Origin: Lederbergia citrisecunda
GTDB lineage: Bacteria > Bacillota > Bacilli > Bacillales > Bacillaceae_C
DNA: 64,000 nt
NCBI RefSeq assembly: GCF_018343695.1
Contig: NZ_JAGYPJ010000001.1
Span: 1,313,001 to 1,377,000 of the forward strand
Direction of reading: 5' to 3'
Made by a program: the position numbers and the translations under genes. The notes beneath the pieces were generated by a model that worked only from the letters and a program-made list of their open reading frames with translations, did not search any database and was not told where the DNA came from. Below are positions 9,747-21,869 of the stretch, in pieces (positions within the stretch are counted from its first letter, which is position 1; every line of letters begins with the position of its first letter).

Positions 9747-11399
9747 TTATTTTAATTCAAAATCTTGCTCATTTAATTCATGAATTATTAATTCTAAATT
9801 ATTTTGAGTTTCCCTATTAGCAATATGGATTTTTTCGAGGTTCTGACGAATCTCTTCCTCCTTTTCCACAACTGGGAAATAATAATTTATATAACTTTCA
9901 ATAGTAAATGAAGAGATGAAGTCTTTAAAATGATTATTAATTTCATTTTTTATATTAGTTCGTTGTTTGCTCAGTTTTTGTTCGCTTACAATTCCTGAGA
10001 TGATTGAAATGGCATTTAGTGCTACAGGAAGACCTTGCAAGAATTTGCCGAATTTAGTTACCGCATCTCCCCACTTTATTGCCCCCCATGGTTTAAATTT
10101 GATTGGAATTTTAGCAAAGTCACGAACCTTAAGGATAACCTTCGAGATTTCTTTGGCTGATTGGGCTGCAATTTTCTCACCAAATTTTGCTCCTGCTTTT
10201 CCCAGAATATTAACAAGTTTTTGCTGGATTTCACCATGAAAATCCAAAGATGATTCAATGCCATGTAAAATATCACTTTGCTCATTGAATAAACTTTCCG
10301 TATGTTTTTGTACAATTAAATTTAATTTTTCGTTTAGAATATATCCACCTTTGCCAACCTTCATATCCATAACATTTGATAAACCCTTTAGGTCGGTGAC
10401 AGCATCTAAGGCGGACAAGATATCTTCTCGAACAATCAGTACTTCTTCTTTAATATTTCTATATTTTGTATTGATATCGCGTTTAAATTTATTTAAATTG
10501 GTTTCAATCTCCCAAAGTTGATTTTCACTTAAGTCTATTTGTTTTTTTAGTTCATTACGGATATTCTCAAGTTGTTTAATGGACCGTTGTAAGGTATCTT
10601 TTATAACGCTAATGCCTGCTTTATGGATGAATTCATTTTTCGAACTTTTGATCACATTGTCCAATTCGATATCAAGCATTTTTATTCGGGAAAGCCGATA
10701 ATATTCCTCTTCATTTTGAAGCCAATGTTCTAATCCAAGACCATATGGATCGGCAGCTAAACAAATTACTTTTGGTTCTTCACGTAAAGGGGTTATGCTA
10801 TTTATGGTATTTATTACCGTCTCTGTCTTAATGCGGCTGCAACGGTCAAAATCATGACTATCATCTAAGTCTGCTACTTCATCCATTTTATTTATAACAA
10901 AGATAGTAGCATCGGCCTTATTTAATTTCTCCAACAACCATTTGACTGTTTCATGGTGGCTCTGCTTTAATGGATTAACTGGGTCCACTGTATATAAAAT
11001 TACATTTGCCTCCGAAATATATTGAATGGTTCGCTCACTGTGAATGACGTTCTCAGAAAACAATCCTGGGGTATCAACAATAATAATATCTTCAATATTT
11101 GAAGAATCATCCATAGTCTTATATTTATATAAATGAATTCCGTCAGTAATTGGTTCAGGAGCAACTCTAATATCCAAGTTTTTAGTAAGTGCTGAAATAA
11201 TCGTAGATTTACCATCAGTAAAGGCTCCAAACATCGCCACAACAAACTTTTCACTCTCAATATTCTTAATGGCGCTATCTATTTTTTCGATAAGCTGAGA
11301 AAAATTAATATCATATTTTTCAATTGAAATTAGTTTATCTTTTAATAAATAAAGCTTATCTAATACTTTTTTCTTTTCATTTTGGAATGTCTGAATCAT
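9747..11399 (-). CDS. Dynamin-like GTPase (second of tandem pair)
   Basis: A 550-residue protein with an N-terminal dynamin/GTPase domain: P-loop GAFTDGKST at 58-66, switch DTPG at 109-112, and specificity motif NKMD at 170-173. A long helical region follows (about 240-380), then a moderately hydrophobic stretch (about 395-470) and a terminal coiled coil. This layout fits bacterial dynamin-like proteins, which bind and remodel membranes. Its ATG overlaps the stop of the upstream GTPase gene as ATGA, so the pair is translationally coupled, as in other bacterial dynamins that work as unequal partners. Membrane repair or protection after phage attack is inferred from family and location. Confidence 0.85.
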   Translation of the reverse strand: MIQTFQNEKKKVLDKLYLLKDKLISIEKYDINFSQLIEKIDSAIKNIESEKFVVAMFGAFTDGKSTIISALTKNLDIRVAPEPITDGIHLYKYKTMDDSSNIEDIIIVDTPGLFSENVIHSERTIQYISEANVILYTVDPVNPLKQSHHETVKWLLEKLNKADATIFVINKMDEVADLDDSHDFDRCSRIKTETVINTINSITPLREEPKVICLAADPYGLGLEHWLQNEEEYYRLSRIKMLDIELDNVIKSSKNEFIHKAGISVIKDTLQRSIKQLENIRNELKKQIDLSENQLWEIETNLNKFKRDINTKYRNIKEEVLIVREDILSALDAVTDLKGLSNVMDMKVGKGGYILNEKLNLIVQKHTESLFNEQSDILHGIESSLDFHGEIQQKLVNILGKAGAKFGEKIAAQSAKEISKVILKVRDFAKIPIKFKPWGAIKWGDAVTKFGKFLQGLPVALNAISIISGIVSEQKLSKQRTNIKNEINNHFKDFISSFTIESYINYYFPVVEKEEEIRQNLEKIHIANRETQNNLELIIHELNEQDFELK

Positions 11400-13396
11400 G
11401 ATTCCTTTCTCCTTACACCTTGGATTGGGAAATACGGGTCTTGCATCTTAAGATAATTAATCAGATTACTAGTGCTTTGAAAAGTGAATTCGTCCTGAGA
11501 ATCAAAAATAATATGATTTTCATCTATGTCGTTCTCCAATGAATCAAAGTATTTTCCTGTAGAAGAGAATGTACTAAGCATCTTTAAGCGAAAAACAGAT
11601 GCTGTATTCATTGAAATATTTTCACCGATTAATAAACCGGATTGCAATCCAATATCAAAAAAGGCAAATTCTACTGGCTTTTTAAGTATAGTGGCTACCA
11701 AAGCTTTACTAATCTTTACCTTTAAATGATCAAGTTCAGTAATTTTACCATCCATCGCATAACTTAACTTCTCAATCTCATGATTGATGGTCTTAATTCC
11801 TGTCACTTGCTTTTTAATACTGCTTTCAAGATTTTTAAGTTCCTTTTCTGTTTTTAAGAGAACCTCTTTTTTTACCTTATTTACTGTATTATTAATCTCA
11901 TGGTATGCTTTATTTTTAGCTTCCCTTTTCCTTTTGTTTGGATCCCCAAAAAACCAATCCCAAATTTTTTTTACTAAACTAACAACACCCGAAATGATTC
12001 CCAGGACTGGATTAGCAACGATGGCAATTATTACTCCACCAATGGACAAACCCACCTCAAGAATTTGTCCTAGTACGTATTTTACATTTACTTCCACATT
12101 CTTCAGGATATCTCCTATATTAAAATCACTTTGACCGATTCCACTAAATTTAAACTCTAGGTCCATTCGGTTATGAAGTTGTCTTATTGCATCAGTGATT
12201 TCATTTCGCATATTTCCTAATATATTTTTCAATTCAGTAATAATACTTTTTTCGAAGGTTTTCTTTTCATTTGTTAACCTTCTTTTTAGAATCGCTTCAT
12301 TAGATTTTTGGTCAATTCCTTCGTAAACAATTTTATGTAAATCACTTTTAAAACCTTCTAGCTTTCTATCTATTAAATTTATTATCTCATTACGATATTT
12401 GGAAATACACTTTTCTACTTCAACAATGGTAGAAGAAATATGGTTTTTTAGGGCTTTAACGGCAGCATCAAAATCATTTTTTCCTTTTAAAATTCTCTCA
12501 TTTACCTCTTCAAAAATACCTAAAAATTTATAGGTATTAGATAAAGATATTTCTTCCATACTTGATATAGACAATTCATGAATCATTCTTTCAATTAACA
12601 GAAGTTTACTGAAAGAATAGGCTTCTCTTTTGCTTGAAAAGACTTCCATTAATTTTTGTTGATCATTTATCAGATCCTCGCGATTCGGATTTCCCAGGGC
12701 TAAAAAGCTGAGATGAGCATTCACTACCAAATTATCTACATAATGATTACCTAATATCCTCCTAAATTTTTGAATAGTCCTAGCTTCTATCTTCTGAATA
12801 TTAGCATCATATATTTCCTTTTTATATTTATACGTTGATGGCTTTCCCCGTACATTAATGATAGAGTATACCTTGGCCTGATCTTTCAAATACGAGCGGA
12901 TTTTCTGCAAAGTTTCTTCTTCCGGTTCTTTATTGGTGCCGATTACAAAAAAGACTACATGAGACTTCTCAATCCCTCTTTTTATTTCAGATATGTATTT
13001 TTCTTCATTCCCTTCAATTCCTGGTAAATCAAGCAATGTTACATCACCATATTTTTTTTCTCCAAGAGTTTGAGTATAATCCTTTTTTCCATCACCAATT
13101 AATTCTCCATTTCCTCTTAAAAGAGCCTCTAGTAAAGTGCTTTTGCCAGCATTTGTTTCCCCAAAAAAGGAAAGGTTGAATCGATTCCAGTCCACATTTT
13201 GCATTAGATAGACTAAATTTCCTTGAATTTTATCAATCCCTGTTGATACATCTTGATTAATTGCATTAAGCATTTCTTTTAGTTGTTTATGATTTATTTC
13301 ATTATTTGCAAGTATTTTGAACTCTTCCAAAGTTTGAAGGGTTTTAGAGACTTCTTTAGTAAATATCTCCGAGTAGGACACTTCAGTAGCGATCAT
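11396..13396 (-). CDS. Dynamin-like GTPase (first of tandem pair)
   Basis: About 666 residues from ATG 13396; GGAG lies 8 bases upstream, and an in-frame GTG at 13405 lacks spacing. The P-loop GETNAGKST lies near residues 79-87 and the switch LLDLPG near 121-126. The usual N/TKxD specificity motif is not obvious. In the middle is a long hydrophobic segment (LSIGGVIIAIVANPVLGIISGVVSLV) flanked by charged helices, the likely membrane-inserting paddle, ending in WDWFFGDPNKRKR. Coiled-coil helices follow. It is the larger member of the coupled pair with the gene ending at 9747. Bacterial dynamins form hetero-oligomers on the inner membrane, so that is the expected site of action. Confidence 0.85.
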   Translation of the reverse strand: MIATEVSYSEIFTKEVSKTLQTLEEFKILANNEINHKQLKEMLNAINQDVSTGIDKIQGNLVYLMQNVDWNRFNLSFFGETNAGKSTLLEALLRGNGELIGDGKKDYTQTLGEKKYGDVTLLDLPGIEGNEEKYISEIKRGIEKSHVVFFVIGTNKEPEEETLQKIRSYLKDQAKVYSIINVRGKPSTYKYKKEIYDANIQKIEARTIQKFRRILGNHYVDNLVVNAHLSFLALGNPNREDLINDQQKLMEVFSSKREAYSFSKLLLIERMIHELSISSMEEISLSNTYKFLGIFEEVNERILKGKNDFDAAVKALKNHISSTIVEVEKCISKYRNEIINLIDRKLEGFKSDLHKIVYEGIDQKSNEAILKRRLTNEKKTFEKSIITELKNILGNMRNEITDAIRQLHNRMDLEFKFSGIGQSDFNIGDILKNVEVNVKYVLGQILEVGLSIGGVIIAIVANPVLGIISGVVSLVKKIWDWFFGDPNKRKREAKNKAYHEINNTVNKVKKEVLLKTEKELKNLESSIKKQVTGIKTINHEIEKLSYAMDGKITELDHLKVKISKALVATILKKPVEFAFFDIGLQSGLLIGENISMNTASVFRLKMLSTFSSTGKYFDSLENDIDENHIIFDSQDEFTFQSTSNLINYLKMQDPYFPIQGVRRKES

Positions 13397-13621
13397 ATTC
13401 TTCACTCCACATGGGTCTTATGAAATTGTTAACCAAATATTATTTTAATAAGAGGGGAAAGAAAAACCTGTCGAAAATTGTAGAATAGCTGAGAAATTTA
13501 TTAATACAATACTTTATAGGAGGGGCGAGCGGGACAATTGTAACATTCTAAGCATTGGGGAATAACATGAACGCATGCAATTCTTCTACTAGTTCAAGAC
13601 GATTAATTACAACTAGAAATA

Positions 13622-13671
13622 GGGTCAGTCCCCAGGTTCTCTAAAGCGTTACTTGTCTAGGGGACTGACCC
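13622..13671. repeat. REP-like palindrome
   Basis: Perfect 12-base arms GGGTCAGTCCCC (13622-13633) and GGGGACTGACCC (13660-13671) around a 26-base loop. A further related piece, GTGCCAGATCCCCAC, lies near 13764. Such GTCAGTCCCC palindromes resemble repetitive extragenic elements mobilised by Y1-type (RAYT) transposases; no such transposase is in the window. The surrounding 13397-13976 contains no gene. Confidence 0.55.
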
Positions 13672-13976
13672 AAGGGCTTGAAAAATTTTTAATATTCCGT
13701 TATATTTTTATGTTTAACCCTATATTATTCCATATAATGAAGAAACCCCTTTTTACTTAATCAAATAAAGGTGCCAGATCCCCACCGTATTAAAACATTG
13801 GAAAAATTTGCTGACAAATCGGTCTTAATTTCTTATCTATATAATGCCCAATGAGATAAACAATCAGAGTATAGATCCTTTTTTATTTAGTGAAGCAATC
13901 ATAGAATTATTTACAGTAAAAATGTATATACTGGTGGTCGGGTATTATTTGTTACCTAATCTATGGAATTCAATGC

Positions 13977-14173
13977 TTACTTCAGCTTATCTAACTCTTC
14001 ATTACTTAACGTGACACCCTTACCCATCTTCTCATGATTTGGCGCCTAGTAACGGATGCGTATTTCGGTTCACGTCCATTACAACTGATTAGATTGAGTT
14101 CTTTTGTCCATCCCTTTGAAGATTCAGACAGTATGCCATGTTTTTGGGTTACTTCGTAATTGAATTCTGCCAT
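13977..14173 (-). pseudogene. ydbC: Broken YdbC/PC4-family ssDNA-binding protein gene
   Basis: From ATG 14173 the frame reads MAEFNYEVTQKHGILSE, then KGWTKELNLISCNGREPKYA, characteristic of the small PC4-like YdbC family of Firmicutes (about 70 residues). After PKYA one base is out of phase: the correct continuation IRY-stop-APNHEKMGKGVTLSNEELDKLK lies in the next frame, and the conserved Trp codon has become TAG. Both lesions destroy the second half of the fold. The remnant sits directly downstream of hsdR, 27 bases beyond its stop and in the same direction, so it was probably the last gene of that transcript. Confidence 0.75.
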
Positions 14174-14199
14174 TTATCCTCACTATCCTTTTAGATTTA

Positions 14200-17100
14200 T
14201 TAAATTTTTCCACCTACTCCCTTAAACTTATCTACAAAGGCAGATATTTTCTGAAAAACGCTCTGTTTTTTTGTTAAATACTGAGGATTGAGAGGACTCA
14301 TTTTAGGAAGAACCTCATTAAGCTCCGTTCCATTTTCACTGGCATATTCTCTTTTTAATGAAGTCAAAATATATCTTTTTGCAGCATCTTCATTCAGATT
14401 TTCAGTACTAATCAATTCTTCTGCTTCACGCTTTTGTTCAGTTTGAGCAAATGAGAAAAAAGCGTCAATAATACTTGCTTTATCTTGAATACTATCTAAA
14501 TCAGCTTGGTTGATAAAATCAACTACCAAGCTTTCTTTTGCACGGTTTCCTACACTAGAACGAATTAATCGGCGAACTTCTTCAACCAAGAATGCTTTAT
14601 CTTTCACCTTTTTGTTATGCTCAAAAATAAGTTCAAGAATGTAATCTAAGTTGATCTCTTGGGATTTCAGAAGATCTACTTCAAAGACAATATCATCCCA
14701 ATCAATAGAGGCATTTCCTTTTTCTTTTCCAGTTTTTTCTCGACGAAACCAATCACGAATATCATTATATGAAGAACGATAATCTTGAATAGCTCTTTCT
14801 TCTAACACTTGAGTCTCTTGCATAACAGCTATATCTTCATCCGTTACATAGTGAGTAGCCTTAAAGTCTTCTAAAGCTTTAGGGTCAGTCATATCTACTG
14901 TTTGTAAAGCTTTTAAAGCTGAATATTCATCATAGTTCTGTAGGATATTTTCAATACGCAAATATTCACCAAATAGTTTAGTAAATTCTTTCTTATCCTT
15001 TTCAGTAACAATCTCATCAACATTAGGAAAACGTTCCTTTAATTCTCTGACTACATCTGCATAACCACGACGGGCTTCACCCGTTGCCACATCAGCGAAT
15101 CCTTCCATATACTCTTTATAACTTTTTTCTAAAACCACATTTTTAGTGTTTTTATCTCCAAAACGAGTAATAGCGTCTATGGTTGCTTGTTCTAAATCTC
15201 TAAAAGTAACAATATTCCCAAAAGTTTTAGTGGAATCATAAATACGATTTGTTCTCGAATAAGCTTGCATTAAACCATGATACCTAAGATTTTTATCAAC
15301 AAATAAAGTATTTAATGTAGGTGCATCAAAACCAGTTAAAAACATTCCAACAACAATTAACAAATCAATCTCTTTGTCTTTTACTCGTTTAGCAAGGTCA
15401 CGATAATAATTTTGAAACTCTTTACTTTCTACGCCATAGTTGGTTTTAAACATCGCATTGTAGTCTTTGATGGCTGAACTTAAAAACTCTTTTGCACTGC
15501 TATCCATAGCTGTTGGTTCAAAAGTTTCATCAAGAATTTCACCTATCGCAGTTTGCGCTTCATTAGCAGCAAAGGAGAAGATTGTAGCAATCTTAAGGGG
15601 GTTATTGCTTCCTTGTTGTAATTTATTTAATGATTCATAGTAGAGTTTGGCTGCATCGACACTGCTCACAGCAAACATGGCATTAAATCCTTTTCCATTC
15701 GCGTTTAGACGATGGGTTTTTACTCTGAAATTATTAAGAATATATTGAGAAATTTCTTTGATGCGTTCAGGATGTAGTAGTGCTTCTTTATTTTCTGCTG
15801 CCGATAGCTTTTTCTCGTCCTGTTCTTTTTCGATCGTTTTGAACTTGGGACGTACATCGTTATAATCTACTTTGAACTTTAAAACCTTTTCATCTCTAAT
15901 GGCATCCGTAATGACATAAGAGTGTACCTCTCGACCAAAGACAGAAGCAGTCGTTTCAGAACCAAGCGCATTCTCCGGGAAAATAGGTGTGCCTGTAAAT
16001 CCAAATTGATAGAACTTCTTAAACTTTTTTTTGATATTTTTTTGAGCTTCACCAAATTGTGAACGGTGAGCTTCATCAAAAATAAATACCACTTGCTTAT
16101 TATATATAGGTAACTCTGTTTCGCTTTTCATTAGGTTATTAAGTTTTTGAATCGTCGTCACAATAATTTTATTATCATCTTTTTCGATGTTACGCTTTAA
16201 TCCTGCGGTACTTTCTGAACCATTAACACTATCAGGAGAAAAACGCTGATACTCTTTCATCGTCTGAAAATCCAGGTCTTTCCGATCTACAACAAAAAAA
16301 ACTTTATCGATAAAATCCAGTTCAGTAGCCAAGCGTGCTGCTTTAAAACTCGTAAGCGTTTTTCCCGAACCTGTTGTATGCCAAATATATCCGCCGCTTT
16401 CAATGGTACTCCATTTTTTTGCTTGGTATGCACTTTTAATTTTCCATAATATTCTTTCTGCCGCGGCAATTTGATAAGGTCGCATAACCAGCAGGTTGTC
16501 GCTCACATCAAATACGGAATATTTCAGTAGCACATTCAATAAAGTATCTTTCTGAAAGAATGTAGCCGTGAAATCCTTTATATCTTTAATTAGGATATTA
16601 TCCGCTTTGGCCCAATTCATAGTGAAGTCATAACTGTTCTTATCACGTTTCGTCGTATTTGCAAAATAACGACTATCTGTACCATTAGAAATCACGAAAA
16701 TCTGTAAATACTTAAATAGAGAGTTCTCAGAATTGAAACTCTCTTTACTGTATCGATGAACTTGGTTAAAGGCTTCGCGAATCGCAATCCCTCGCTTTTT
16801 GAGCTCCACTTGTACTAGAGGTAAGCCATTGACTAAGATGGTAACATCATATCGATTCGCATGCGTTCCTTTTTGTTCAAATTGCGAAATAACCTGCACT
16901 TTATTATTGGCAATATTTTTTTTATCTACTAGGTAGATGTTCTGAATATGCCCATCATCAAAAACAAAGTCATAAATATAATTGTTATGAATTTTCCGGG
17001 TTTTATCTATGTGGTTGTCACTCGGTTTATCTAAAAATTGCTCACAAAATCTAAACCATTCAGCATCTGAAAATTGCACATGATTAAGATTTTGCAGCTG

Positions 17101-17298
17101 CACACGAGCATTAGCAAGCATCTGCTCAGGAGAGATTAAATTAGGCAAATGCTCATAGCCAAGATTAATTAAATCTTGAATGAGTTCTCGTTCTAAATTA
17201 GCTTCCGTTTGATAGCCAACCCCTTGTTCAGCTATCTTGGTATACTTATCTAAAACTATATAGTTGTTTGATTCTGCGATGGGTTTGTGGTCGCTCAC
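14200..17298 (-). CDS. hsdR: Type I restriction enzyme R subunit (HsdR)
   Basis: A 1032-residue motor and nuclease subunit of a type I restriction complex. The N-terminal nuclease shows a PD-(D/E)xK pattern, with Asp in RYDVTILV and VQVELKK. The helicase follows: Walker A TTGSGKT, DEAH in [17 protein letters not shown], and the motif VI region with QAYSRTNR. The C-terminal helical part resembles EcoR124-type HsdR. Start: GTG at 17298 preceded by GGGGGG seven bases upstream; the frame is open to 17355 but that overlaps prrC without a ribosome site. It acts with HsdM and HsdS to translocate and cut DNA lacking the host methylation pattern. The gene looks intact. Confidence 0.95.
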   Translation of the reverse strand: MSDHKPIAESNNYIVLDKYTKIAEQGVGYQTEANLERELIQDLINLGYEHLPNLISPEQMLANARVQLQNLNHVQFSDAEWFRFCEQFLDKPSDNHIDKTRKIHNNYIYDFVFDDGHIQNIYLVDKKNIANNKVQVISQFEQKGTHANRYDVTILVNGLPLVQVELKKRGIAIREAFNQVHRYSKESFNSENSLFKYLQIFVISNGTDSRYFANTTKRDKNSYDFTMNWAKADNILIKDIKDFTATFFQKDTLLNVLLKYSVFDVSDNLLVMRPYQIAAAERILWKIKSAYQAKKWSTIESGGYIWHTTGSGKTLTSFKAARLATELDFIDKVFFVVDRKDLDFQTMKEYQRFSPDSVNGSESTAGLKRNIEKDDNKIIVTTIQKLNNLMKSETELPIYNKQVVFIFDEAHRSQFGEAQKNIKKKFKKFYQFGFTGTPIFPENALGSETTASVFGREVHSYVITDAIRDEKVLKFKVDYNDVRPKFKTIEKEQDEKKLSAAENKEALLHPERIKEISQYILNNFRVKTHRLNANGKGFNAMFAVSSVDAAKLYYESLNKLQQGSNNPLKIATIFSFAANEAQTAIGEILDETFEPTAMDSSAKEFLSSAIKDYNAMFKTNYGVESKEFQNYYRDLAKRVKDKEIDLLIVVGMFLTGFDAPTLNTLFVDKNLRYHGLMQAYSRTNRIYDSTKTFGNIVTFRDLEQATIDAITRFGDKNTKNVVLEKSYKEYMEGFADVATGEARRGYADVVRELKERFPNVDEIVTEKDKKEFTKLFGEYLRIENILQNYDEYSALKALQTVDMTDPKALEDFKATHYVTDEDIAVMQETQVLEERAIQDYRSSYNDIRDWFRREKTGKEKGNASIDWDDIVFEVDLLKSQEINLDYILELIFEHNKKVKDKAFLVEEVRRLIRSSVGNRAKESLVVDFINQADLDSIQDKASIIDAFFSFAQTEQKREAEELISTENLNEDAAKRYILTSLKREYASENGTELNEVLPKMSPLNPQYLTKKQSVFQKISAFVDKFKGVGGKI

Positions 17299-17311
17299 TA
17301 TAAATCCCCCC

Positions 17312-18514
17312 TTAATTATTCTCTTTTTTAAATCTATATATTTCACAGATTTCACCGATAAGATGTTTTAATACATTTTTGTCATCATTTGTCAGTACAA
17401 CAATTTCTTCAGCTGAATGCTTTGAATGACTGGATAAATTTAGAATTCTTTCTTCATATGCATCCCGACTTCCTTTAACAGGTAATAATAATTCCCCCCA
17501 ATTAAGATAACCTAAAAAAGTGGAGGTTTTCTCCAAAATATTTCGAAGGAAGCTAAAATGATATTTATGCACTTGTTCAGAATCAATAGCTTTTTCAATT
17601 TCTTTTATTAGAAAGAGATGATAAGAGAACGGCGAATCATTAGGCTGCTTTATTAGTCCGTAAGTTCCCTCTTCTTGCTTTTCTAGTCTATACTTTTTAA
17701 AGTGTTTATCTCTGTTGTAACCTGTACTTTTATTAGAATTATTAAATTCATTACATAGCACATTATAAAAAAGAGGATTATGTGTGGTTATAATGAATTG
17801 GAGGTCTGTTAATGCACTTTTTTTTATTAATTGTGCTAAATTTACTGCTATTTCAATCAAGTGGTTATCGTCTAATGAACTTACAGGGTCATCTATAAAT
17901 ACATATTCAAGCTGATCAAATTGATCTGTTTCTCTATCACTTGATTCAGCTACATTTAATACCTCAATAACTTGTTCAAGTAGAGAATAAAAAACACACC
18001 ATACAAAGTTACTCTCTTCACCTTTTGAGATTTTAATGTTATCTGAACGTTCATCATTACCACGTTCATATGAAAAGGTTATTTCTGTAAAAGCTCCTAC
18101 TGTCACATTATTACCATTTTTATCTTTAGTAGAATATTCTTCATTAAAGTGTGGAGTTAATTTTTCATCGGTATAGTGTTGAAAATTAGTAATTATATTT
18201 CTATCTTGTCCTTGCTCTTCAAAAATCCATTTTGTAAATGAGTTAGAATGGATTTTAAGTTTTGGTTCAGCATCAAACTCCAAATCATTATCCCAATAAA
18301 ACAAATCTTCTGTAAACGCATTGTAATAAAGTATTTTTTTACTAATTACTTCTAATTCCTCTAATTCCATATCACCATTTACATCGGGTGACACTAAGGA
18401 TTTAAATTCCCTTGATAGCCTAGTTTTACCGGTTCCATTAAAAGCGTAAATCAGCTGAACTTTTTTATTATTATCTTTTAACTGATTTGCAATTTCATTT
18501 AAACTCTTCCCCAT
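17312..18514 (-). CDS. prrC: PrrC-like tRNA anticodon nuclease
   Basis: A 400-residue protein closely matching the form of E. coli PrrC (about 396 residues). The N-terminal ABC-type ATPase has Walker A FNGTGKT (25-31), signature ISKGEES (162-168) and Walker B VFIDDP with SSLDD (205-216). The C-terminal nuclease region keeps the Arg-x3-Glu pair (R324, E328 in LRNILEK) and His363 in SSHSKHS, the catalytic triad established for PrrC. PrrC cleaves tRNA-Lys in the anticodon loop when phage proteins disable the partner restriction enzyme. Placement between hsdS and hsdR is the same as in EcoprrI. The 4-base gap to hsdS and 13-base gap to hsdR indicate one operon. Confidence 0.9.
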   Translation of the reverse strand: MGKSLNEIANQLKDNNKKVQLIYAFNGTGKTRLSREFKSLVSPDVNGDMELEELEVISKKILYYNAFTEDLFYWDNDLEFDAEPKLKIHSNSFTKWIFEEQGQDRNIITNFQHYTDEKLTPHFNEEYSTKDKNGNNVTVGAFTEITFSYERGNDERSDNIKISKGEESNFVWCVFYSLLEQVIEVLNVAESSDRETDQFDQLEYVFIDDPVSSLDDNHLIEIAVNLAQLIKKSALTDLQFIITTHNPLFYNVLCNEFNNSNKSTGYNRDKHFKKYRLEKQEEGTYGLIKQPNDSPFSYHLFLIKEIEKAIDSEQVHKYHFSFLRNILEKTSTFLGYLNWGELLLPVKGSRDAYEERILNLSSHSKHSAEEIVVLTNDDKNVLKHLIGEICEIYRFKKENN

Positions 18515-18518
18515 ACTA

Positions 18519-19697
18519 TTATTCTACCTCACTTTTGGAAAATGAAAGAAGCATATTACGATAATATTCGTATTGTTCTTGACGCAACTCTATTTCACGA
18601 AGTAAATCCTCAGTAATTGAGTTAGTTAAAGCATCGAATTTGTCAAGGATAGAGACGATACGTTCTTGTTCCGCAAGTGTAGGAAACGGTAATAGTAATC
18701 TTTCAAAAGTTGAAAGATTGATATTTTCTTGCGCACTACCAGTGCTTTTTGACCGAAGTTTCGATTTATACGAAGTCAAAAGATATTCAACATAGCTTGA
18801 ACTTGTTTTTTTAGGATTAGCAACAAAACCTATAATACTATCTGGAAAGCATGAATCAAAACCAAGAATAGCAGTTTCAGCAATATTTGCAGCTATCGTT
18901 ATGCAAAGTGTCCCTTTTGGCCACAACTTACTCTGCTCTAGTCCAAATTCACTATAAGTTTGTGTGAATTCTCTAATGATATGTGGAGCATTTCGGACAT
19001 CTCCCGTTTGAATGAATGGAATGTTTCCACCATATAACTTAGAATCATTTCTTGGACGGTGTTTTGATTTTCCGCGTCCAAATTCAAGAGCAACTTCCCT
19101 CAACGTCTTCCACTCAACTTCACCCTCGTCAAAAGTCAACAACTGATCACGGTAATAGTTATATTGCTTTTTACGAGCTGTAAGCTCTGCTGTAAGCTCT
19201 GCTATAAGCTCTGCTGTAAGCTCTGTGAAGGTGTCCAAAATACGGACGATTTCTTCTTGGACTTTAAGTGGAGGGATGGGGAAAGGGAATGCTTCAAGCA
19301 TTGGCTTTCTAATAGAAATAGAAGTTGCACCTACACTTCTCGTCAAAATGTATTGTTTGAAACTTTCAGACATTACGTAATACAAATATTTAGCATTTAC
19401 TTTATTTGAAAGCAAATGAATTCTATATGCCCGTTGATGTAAAGCATATTTCCCTTGTACGAAATGAAAAATATCACCAATTCCACCTTCGCCAGGTACT
19501 ACAATTGCAGTTTCATCATACTCAAAAGTATTTGATTTCAATATATTTTTTGATCGAACATAGAACGGGTAAGTCCCAATTTCATCTTCATCTTGACGGT
19601 TTGAGCTACCTGTTCCTATTTCCGCAACTTCCCCTAGAGTCTTCCACTCCACCTTAACCCCATCAAGTTGTTTCTCCATAAAGTTCGGCTTAATCAT
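18519..19697 (-). CDS. hsdS: Type I specificity subunit (HsdS)
   Basis: A 392-residue subunit with two target recognition domains, each opening with VEWKTL (15-20 and again near 195) and ending in a conserved helix with [11 protein letters not shown] and [11 protein letters not shown]. Each half reads one part of a bipartite DNA target. Between the halves lies [12 protein letters not shown] (161-172), the same kind of spacer repeat that sets spacing in EcoR124-family enzymes. The first ATG overlaps the hsdM stop as ATGA, so synthesis is coupled. Both domains look full length. The target sequence cannot be read from the protein. Confidence 0.93.
   Translation of the reverse strand: MIKPNFMEKQLDGVKVEWKTLGEVAEIGTGSSNRQDEDEIGTYPFYVRSKNILKSNTFEYDETAIVVPGEGGIGDIFHFVQGKYALHQRAYRIHLLSNKVNAKYLYYVMSESFKQYILTRSVGATSISIRKPMLEAFPFPIPPLKVQEEIVRILDTFTELTAELIAELTAELTARKKQYNYYRDQLLTFDEGEVEWKTLREVALEFGRGKSKHRPRNDSKLYGGNIPFIQTGDVRNAPHIIREFTQTYSEFGLEQSKLWPKGTLCITIAANIAETAILGFDSCFPDSIIGFVANPKKTSSSYVEYLLTSYKSKLRSKSTGSAQENINLSTFERLLLPFPTLAEQERIVSILDKFDALTNSITEDLLREIELRQEQYEYYRNMLLSFSKSEVE
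19181..19225. repeat. 12-base tandem repeat in hsdS (TAEL spacer)
   Basis: Units TAAGCTCTGCTG lie at 19181-19192 and 19205-19216, with a one-mismatch unit at 19193-19204 and a partial fourth to 19225. Each encodes four residues of the helical spacer between the recognition domains. In EcoR124I and EcoR124II, two or three such units change the gap in the DNA target by one base. Unequal exchange here would do the same in frame. Confidence 0.85.
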
Positions 19698-21241
19698 GAT
19701 TCAATCACCTCAATAATGTCATCAATTTCAGCACGAAGTTGGTCTATCTTTGCTACGGTCGTTTTTATTTCTGCATTAAGCTCATTTATATTAATGACTT
19801 CCCTTATATCTTTTCTTACCACGTAGGTGTTCACAGATAGGTTGTAATCTTTTTCAACGATTTCAGCATAATCAACAGATCTTGCAACATGATCAATATC
19901 TTCTTTACTGTCAAACATTCTCATTATCTGCTCAATGTGTTCATCTGTTAGTATGTTATTATTCGTTTCTTTTTTGTAGAAATCTACTCCACTTACATCA
20001 ATAAATTGAGTTTTATTATCGGTTTTATGCTTAGAAAGAACCAAGATATTAACCGCTATTGAAGTTCCATAAAAAAGGTTAGGTGCTAATGAAATAACCG
20101 TTTCAACAAAGTTATTATCAATTAGATATTTTCTAATTTTTTGCTCTGCACCACCACGGTAGAAAATACCAGGGAAACAAACAATAGCAGCACGACCTTT
20201 ACTTGAAAGGTAACTAAGCGAATGAAGTACAAAGGCAAAATCGGCTTTAGATTTTGGTGCTAATACACCTGCAGGAGCAAATCTTTCATCATTAATAAGC
20301 GTTGGATCATCACTACCAATCCAATGTACGGAATAAGGTGGATTAGAAACAATGGCATCGAATGGTTTTTCGTCACCAAAGTAAGGATCTCGAAGCGTAT
20401 TTCCTAAAGCAATATAAAATTTATCGTAATTTATGTTGTGTAAAAACATATTCATACGAGCAAGGTTATAAGTAGTATGGTTAATCTCCTGTCCATAAAA
20501 ACCATCTTCGATAATATGAGCATCAAACTGTTTCTTTGCTTGTAATAGCAATGAACCTGAACCGGCTGCAGGGTCATATATCTTATTAATGGTTGTTTGC
20601 TTGTGTATGGCTAATTGAGCAATAAGCTTAGACACACTCTGCGGTGTGAAGAATTCTCCTCCAGATTTACCAGCATTGGCAGCATAATTAGAGATTAGAA
20701 ACTCATAGGCATCACCAAAAAGGTCAATTTGGCTATCTTCAAAACCTTTAAAATTAAGCCCTTCAACTCCTTTAATGACAGCAGCTAGACGACTGTTTTT
20801 ATCCTTAACAGTATTTCCTAATCTATTGCTTGTCGTGTCAAAATCAGCAAATAATCCTTTAATGTCTAGTTCAGATGGATAACCATTTGCTGAATTTTCA
20901 ATAGCAGAAAATATAGCAGCTAAATCAGTATTCAAACTTTCATTTGTGTTCGCGGTTTTCGCAATATTAGCAAATAGCTGACTCGGATATATGAAGTAAC
21001 CTTTTGTTTTAATGGCATCCTCTTTTATTTCTATCGTTATAATATCATCAGGAAGTTCTGCATATTTGATGCTTTCGTCTCCCGCTTCAATATAGCTAGA
21101 AAAATTTTCGCTAATGAAACGATAAAATAGCGTTCCTAAAACGTATTGTTTAAAATCCCATCCATCTACTGAGCCACGGACATCATTGGCTATTTTCCAG
21201 ATTTGAGATTGTAATTCGGCACGTTGTGCTGCACTTGACAT
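19694..21241 (-). CDS. hsdM: Type I DNA adenine methyltransferase subunit (HsdM)
   Basis: A 515-residue N6-adenine methyltransferase. The N-terminal helical domain ([35 protein letters not shown]) is typical of HsdM. The S-adenosylmethionine pocket is [10 protein letters not shown] and the catalytic motif is NPPYS. GGAGGT stands seven bases before ATG 21241. Two copies with one HsdS form the modification enzyme, and two HsdR added form the restriction complex. The gene follows the AbiEi-like regulator gene after 34 bases and overlaps hsdS by four. Confidence 0.95.
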   Translation of the reverse strand: MSSAAQRAELQSQIWKIANDVRGSVDGWDFKQYVLGTLFYRFISENFSSYIEAGDESIKYAELPDDIITIEIKEDAIKTKGYFIYPSQLFANIAKTANTNESLNTDLAAIFSAIENSANGYPSELDIKGLFADFDTTSNRLGNTVKDKNSRLAAVIKGVEGLNFKGFEDSQIDLFGDAYEFLISNYAANAGKSGGEFFTPQSVSKLIAQLAIHKQTTINKIYDPAAGSGSLLLQAKKQFDAHIIEDGFYGQEINHTTYNLARMNMFLHNINYDKFYIALGNTLRDPYFGDEKPFDAIVSNPPYSVHWIGSDDPTLINDERFAPAGVLAPKSKADFAFVLHSLSYLSSKGRAAIVCFPGIFYRGGAEQKIRKYLIDNNFVETVISLAPNLFYGTSIAVNILVLSKHKTDNKTQFIDVSGVDFYKKETNNNILTDEHIEQIMRMFDSKEDIDHVARSVDYAEIVEKDYNLSVNTYVVRKDIREVININELNAEIKTTVAKIDQLRAEIDDIIEVIES

Positions 21242-21275
21242 TTGTGTACCTCCAATTTTTCTTCTTATACATTGA

Positions 21276-21869
21276 TTATAAAAGCACTTCCAAATAAGTT
21301 TGAATCTTTGCTTCCACCTTTAGCTTCTTTCCATATTCACAGAGTAATGCAATGTTCTTGTCTTTTCTTCTAATATACCTTTTAAAAGCATCTGTGATGA
21401 TCTGTATATCCGTTTTATTATGCTTTCGCAAGATATCGCATAATGTCCTTTCCATGTTATAAGCTCTCACTGTATTCCCTGTAGGTGTTTTTACTTTTAC
21501 AACTCCAAGCTCATACAATTCCATAATGACACGATTGCACTTCACGTTTTCGCTTTTTACGGTTGAAGTATTGTAATTATGAGGAAAGGTCATTTGAAAT
21601 TTTGCTGGCGTACTGTCGGTTAAATCAAATAAATAAAGTGCAGTAGCACCAGAAAATATCCCTCGTTTATAACGAACTTGAAGATTATACATTTCATCTT
21701 CCAATGATCCAACCAGTTGATATACGCCTCGTCCTGTCCGTTCTAACAAACCTGTATCCATCATATATTTGAGATTGCCGCGTGAAATTCCTGCTTTTGT
21801 TACTTCGGCAGCAGTAATGACACCATTATTATTTTTGATCATTTCCATAATGAACTCAGTACTTGCCAT
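21276..21869 (-). CDS. AbiEi-like antitoxin/transcription regulator
   Basis: A 197-residue protein with an N-terminal winged-helix domain ([38 protein letters not shown]), then the AbiEi-type body with [17 protein letters not shown] and [11 protein letters not shown]. AbiEi is the repressor and antitoxin of type IV AbiE toxin-antitoxin loci, normally followed by the AbiEii nucleotidyltransferase toxin. Here no AbiEii is present; hsdM follows instead. The ATG at 21869 has AAGG eight bases upstream and is preferred to 21878. The likely role is control of the restriction operon in cis, an inference from the DNA-binding domain and position. Confidence 0.8.
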   Translation of the reverse strand: MASTEFIMEMIKNNNGVITAAEVTKAGISRGNLKYMMDTGLLERTGRGVYQLVGSLEDEMYNLQVRYKRGIFSGATALYLFDLTDSTPAKFQMTFPHNYNTSTVKSENVKCNRVIMELYELGVVKVKTPTGNTVRAYNMERTLCDILRKHNKTDIQIITDAFKRYIRRKDKNIALLCEYGKKLKVEAKIQTYLEVLL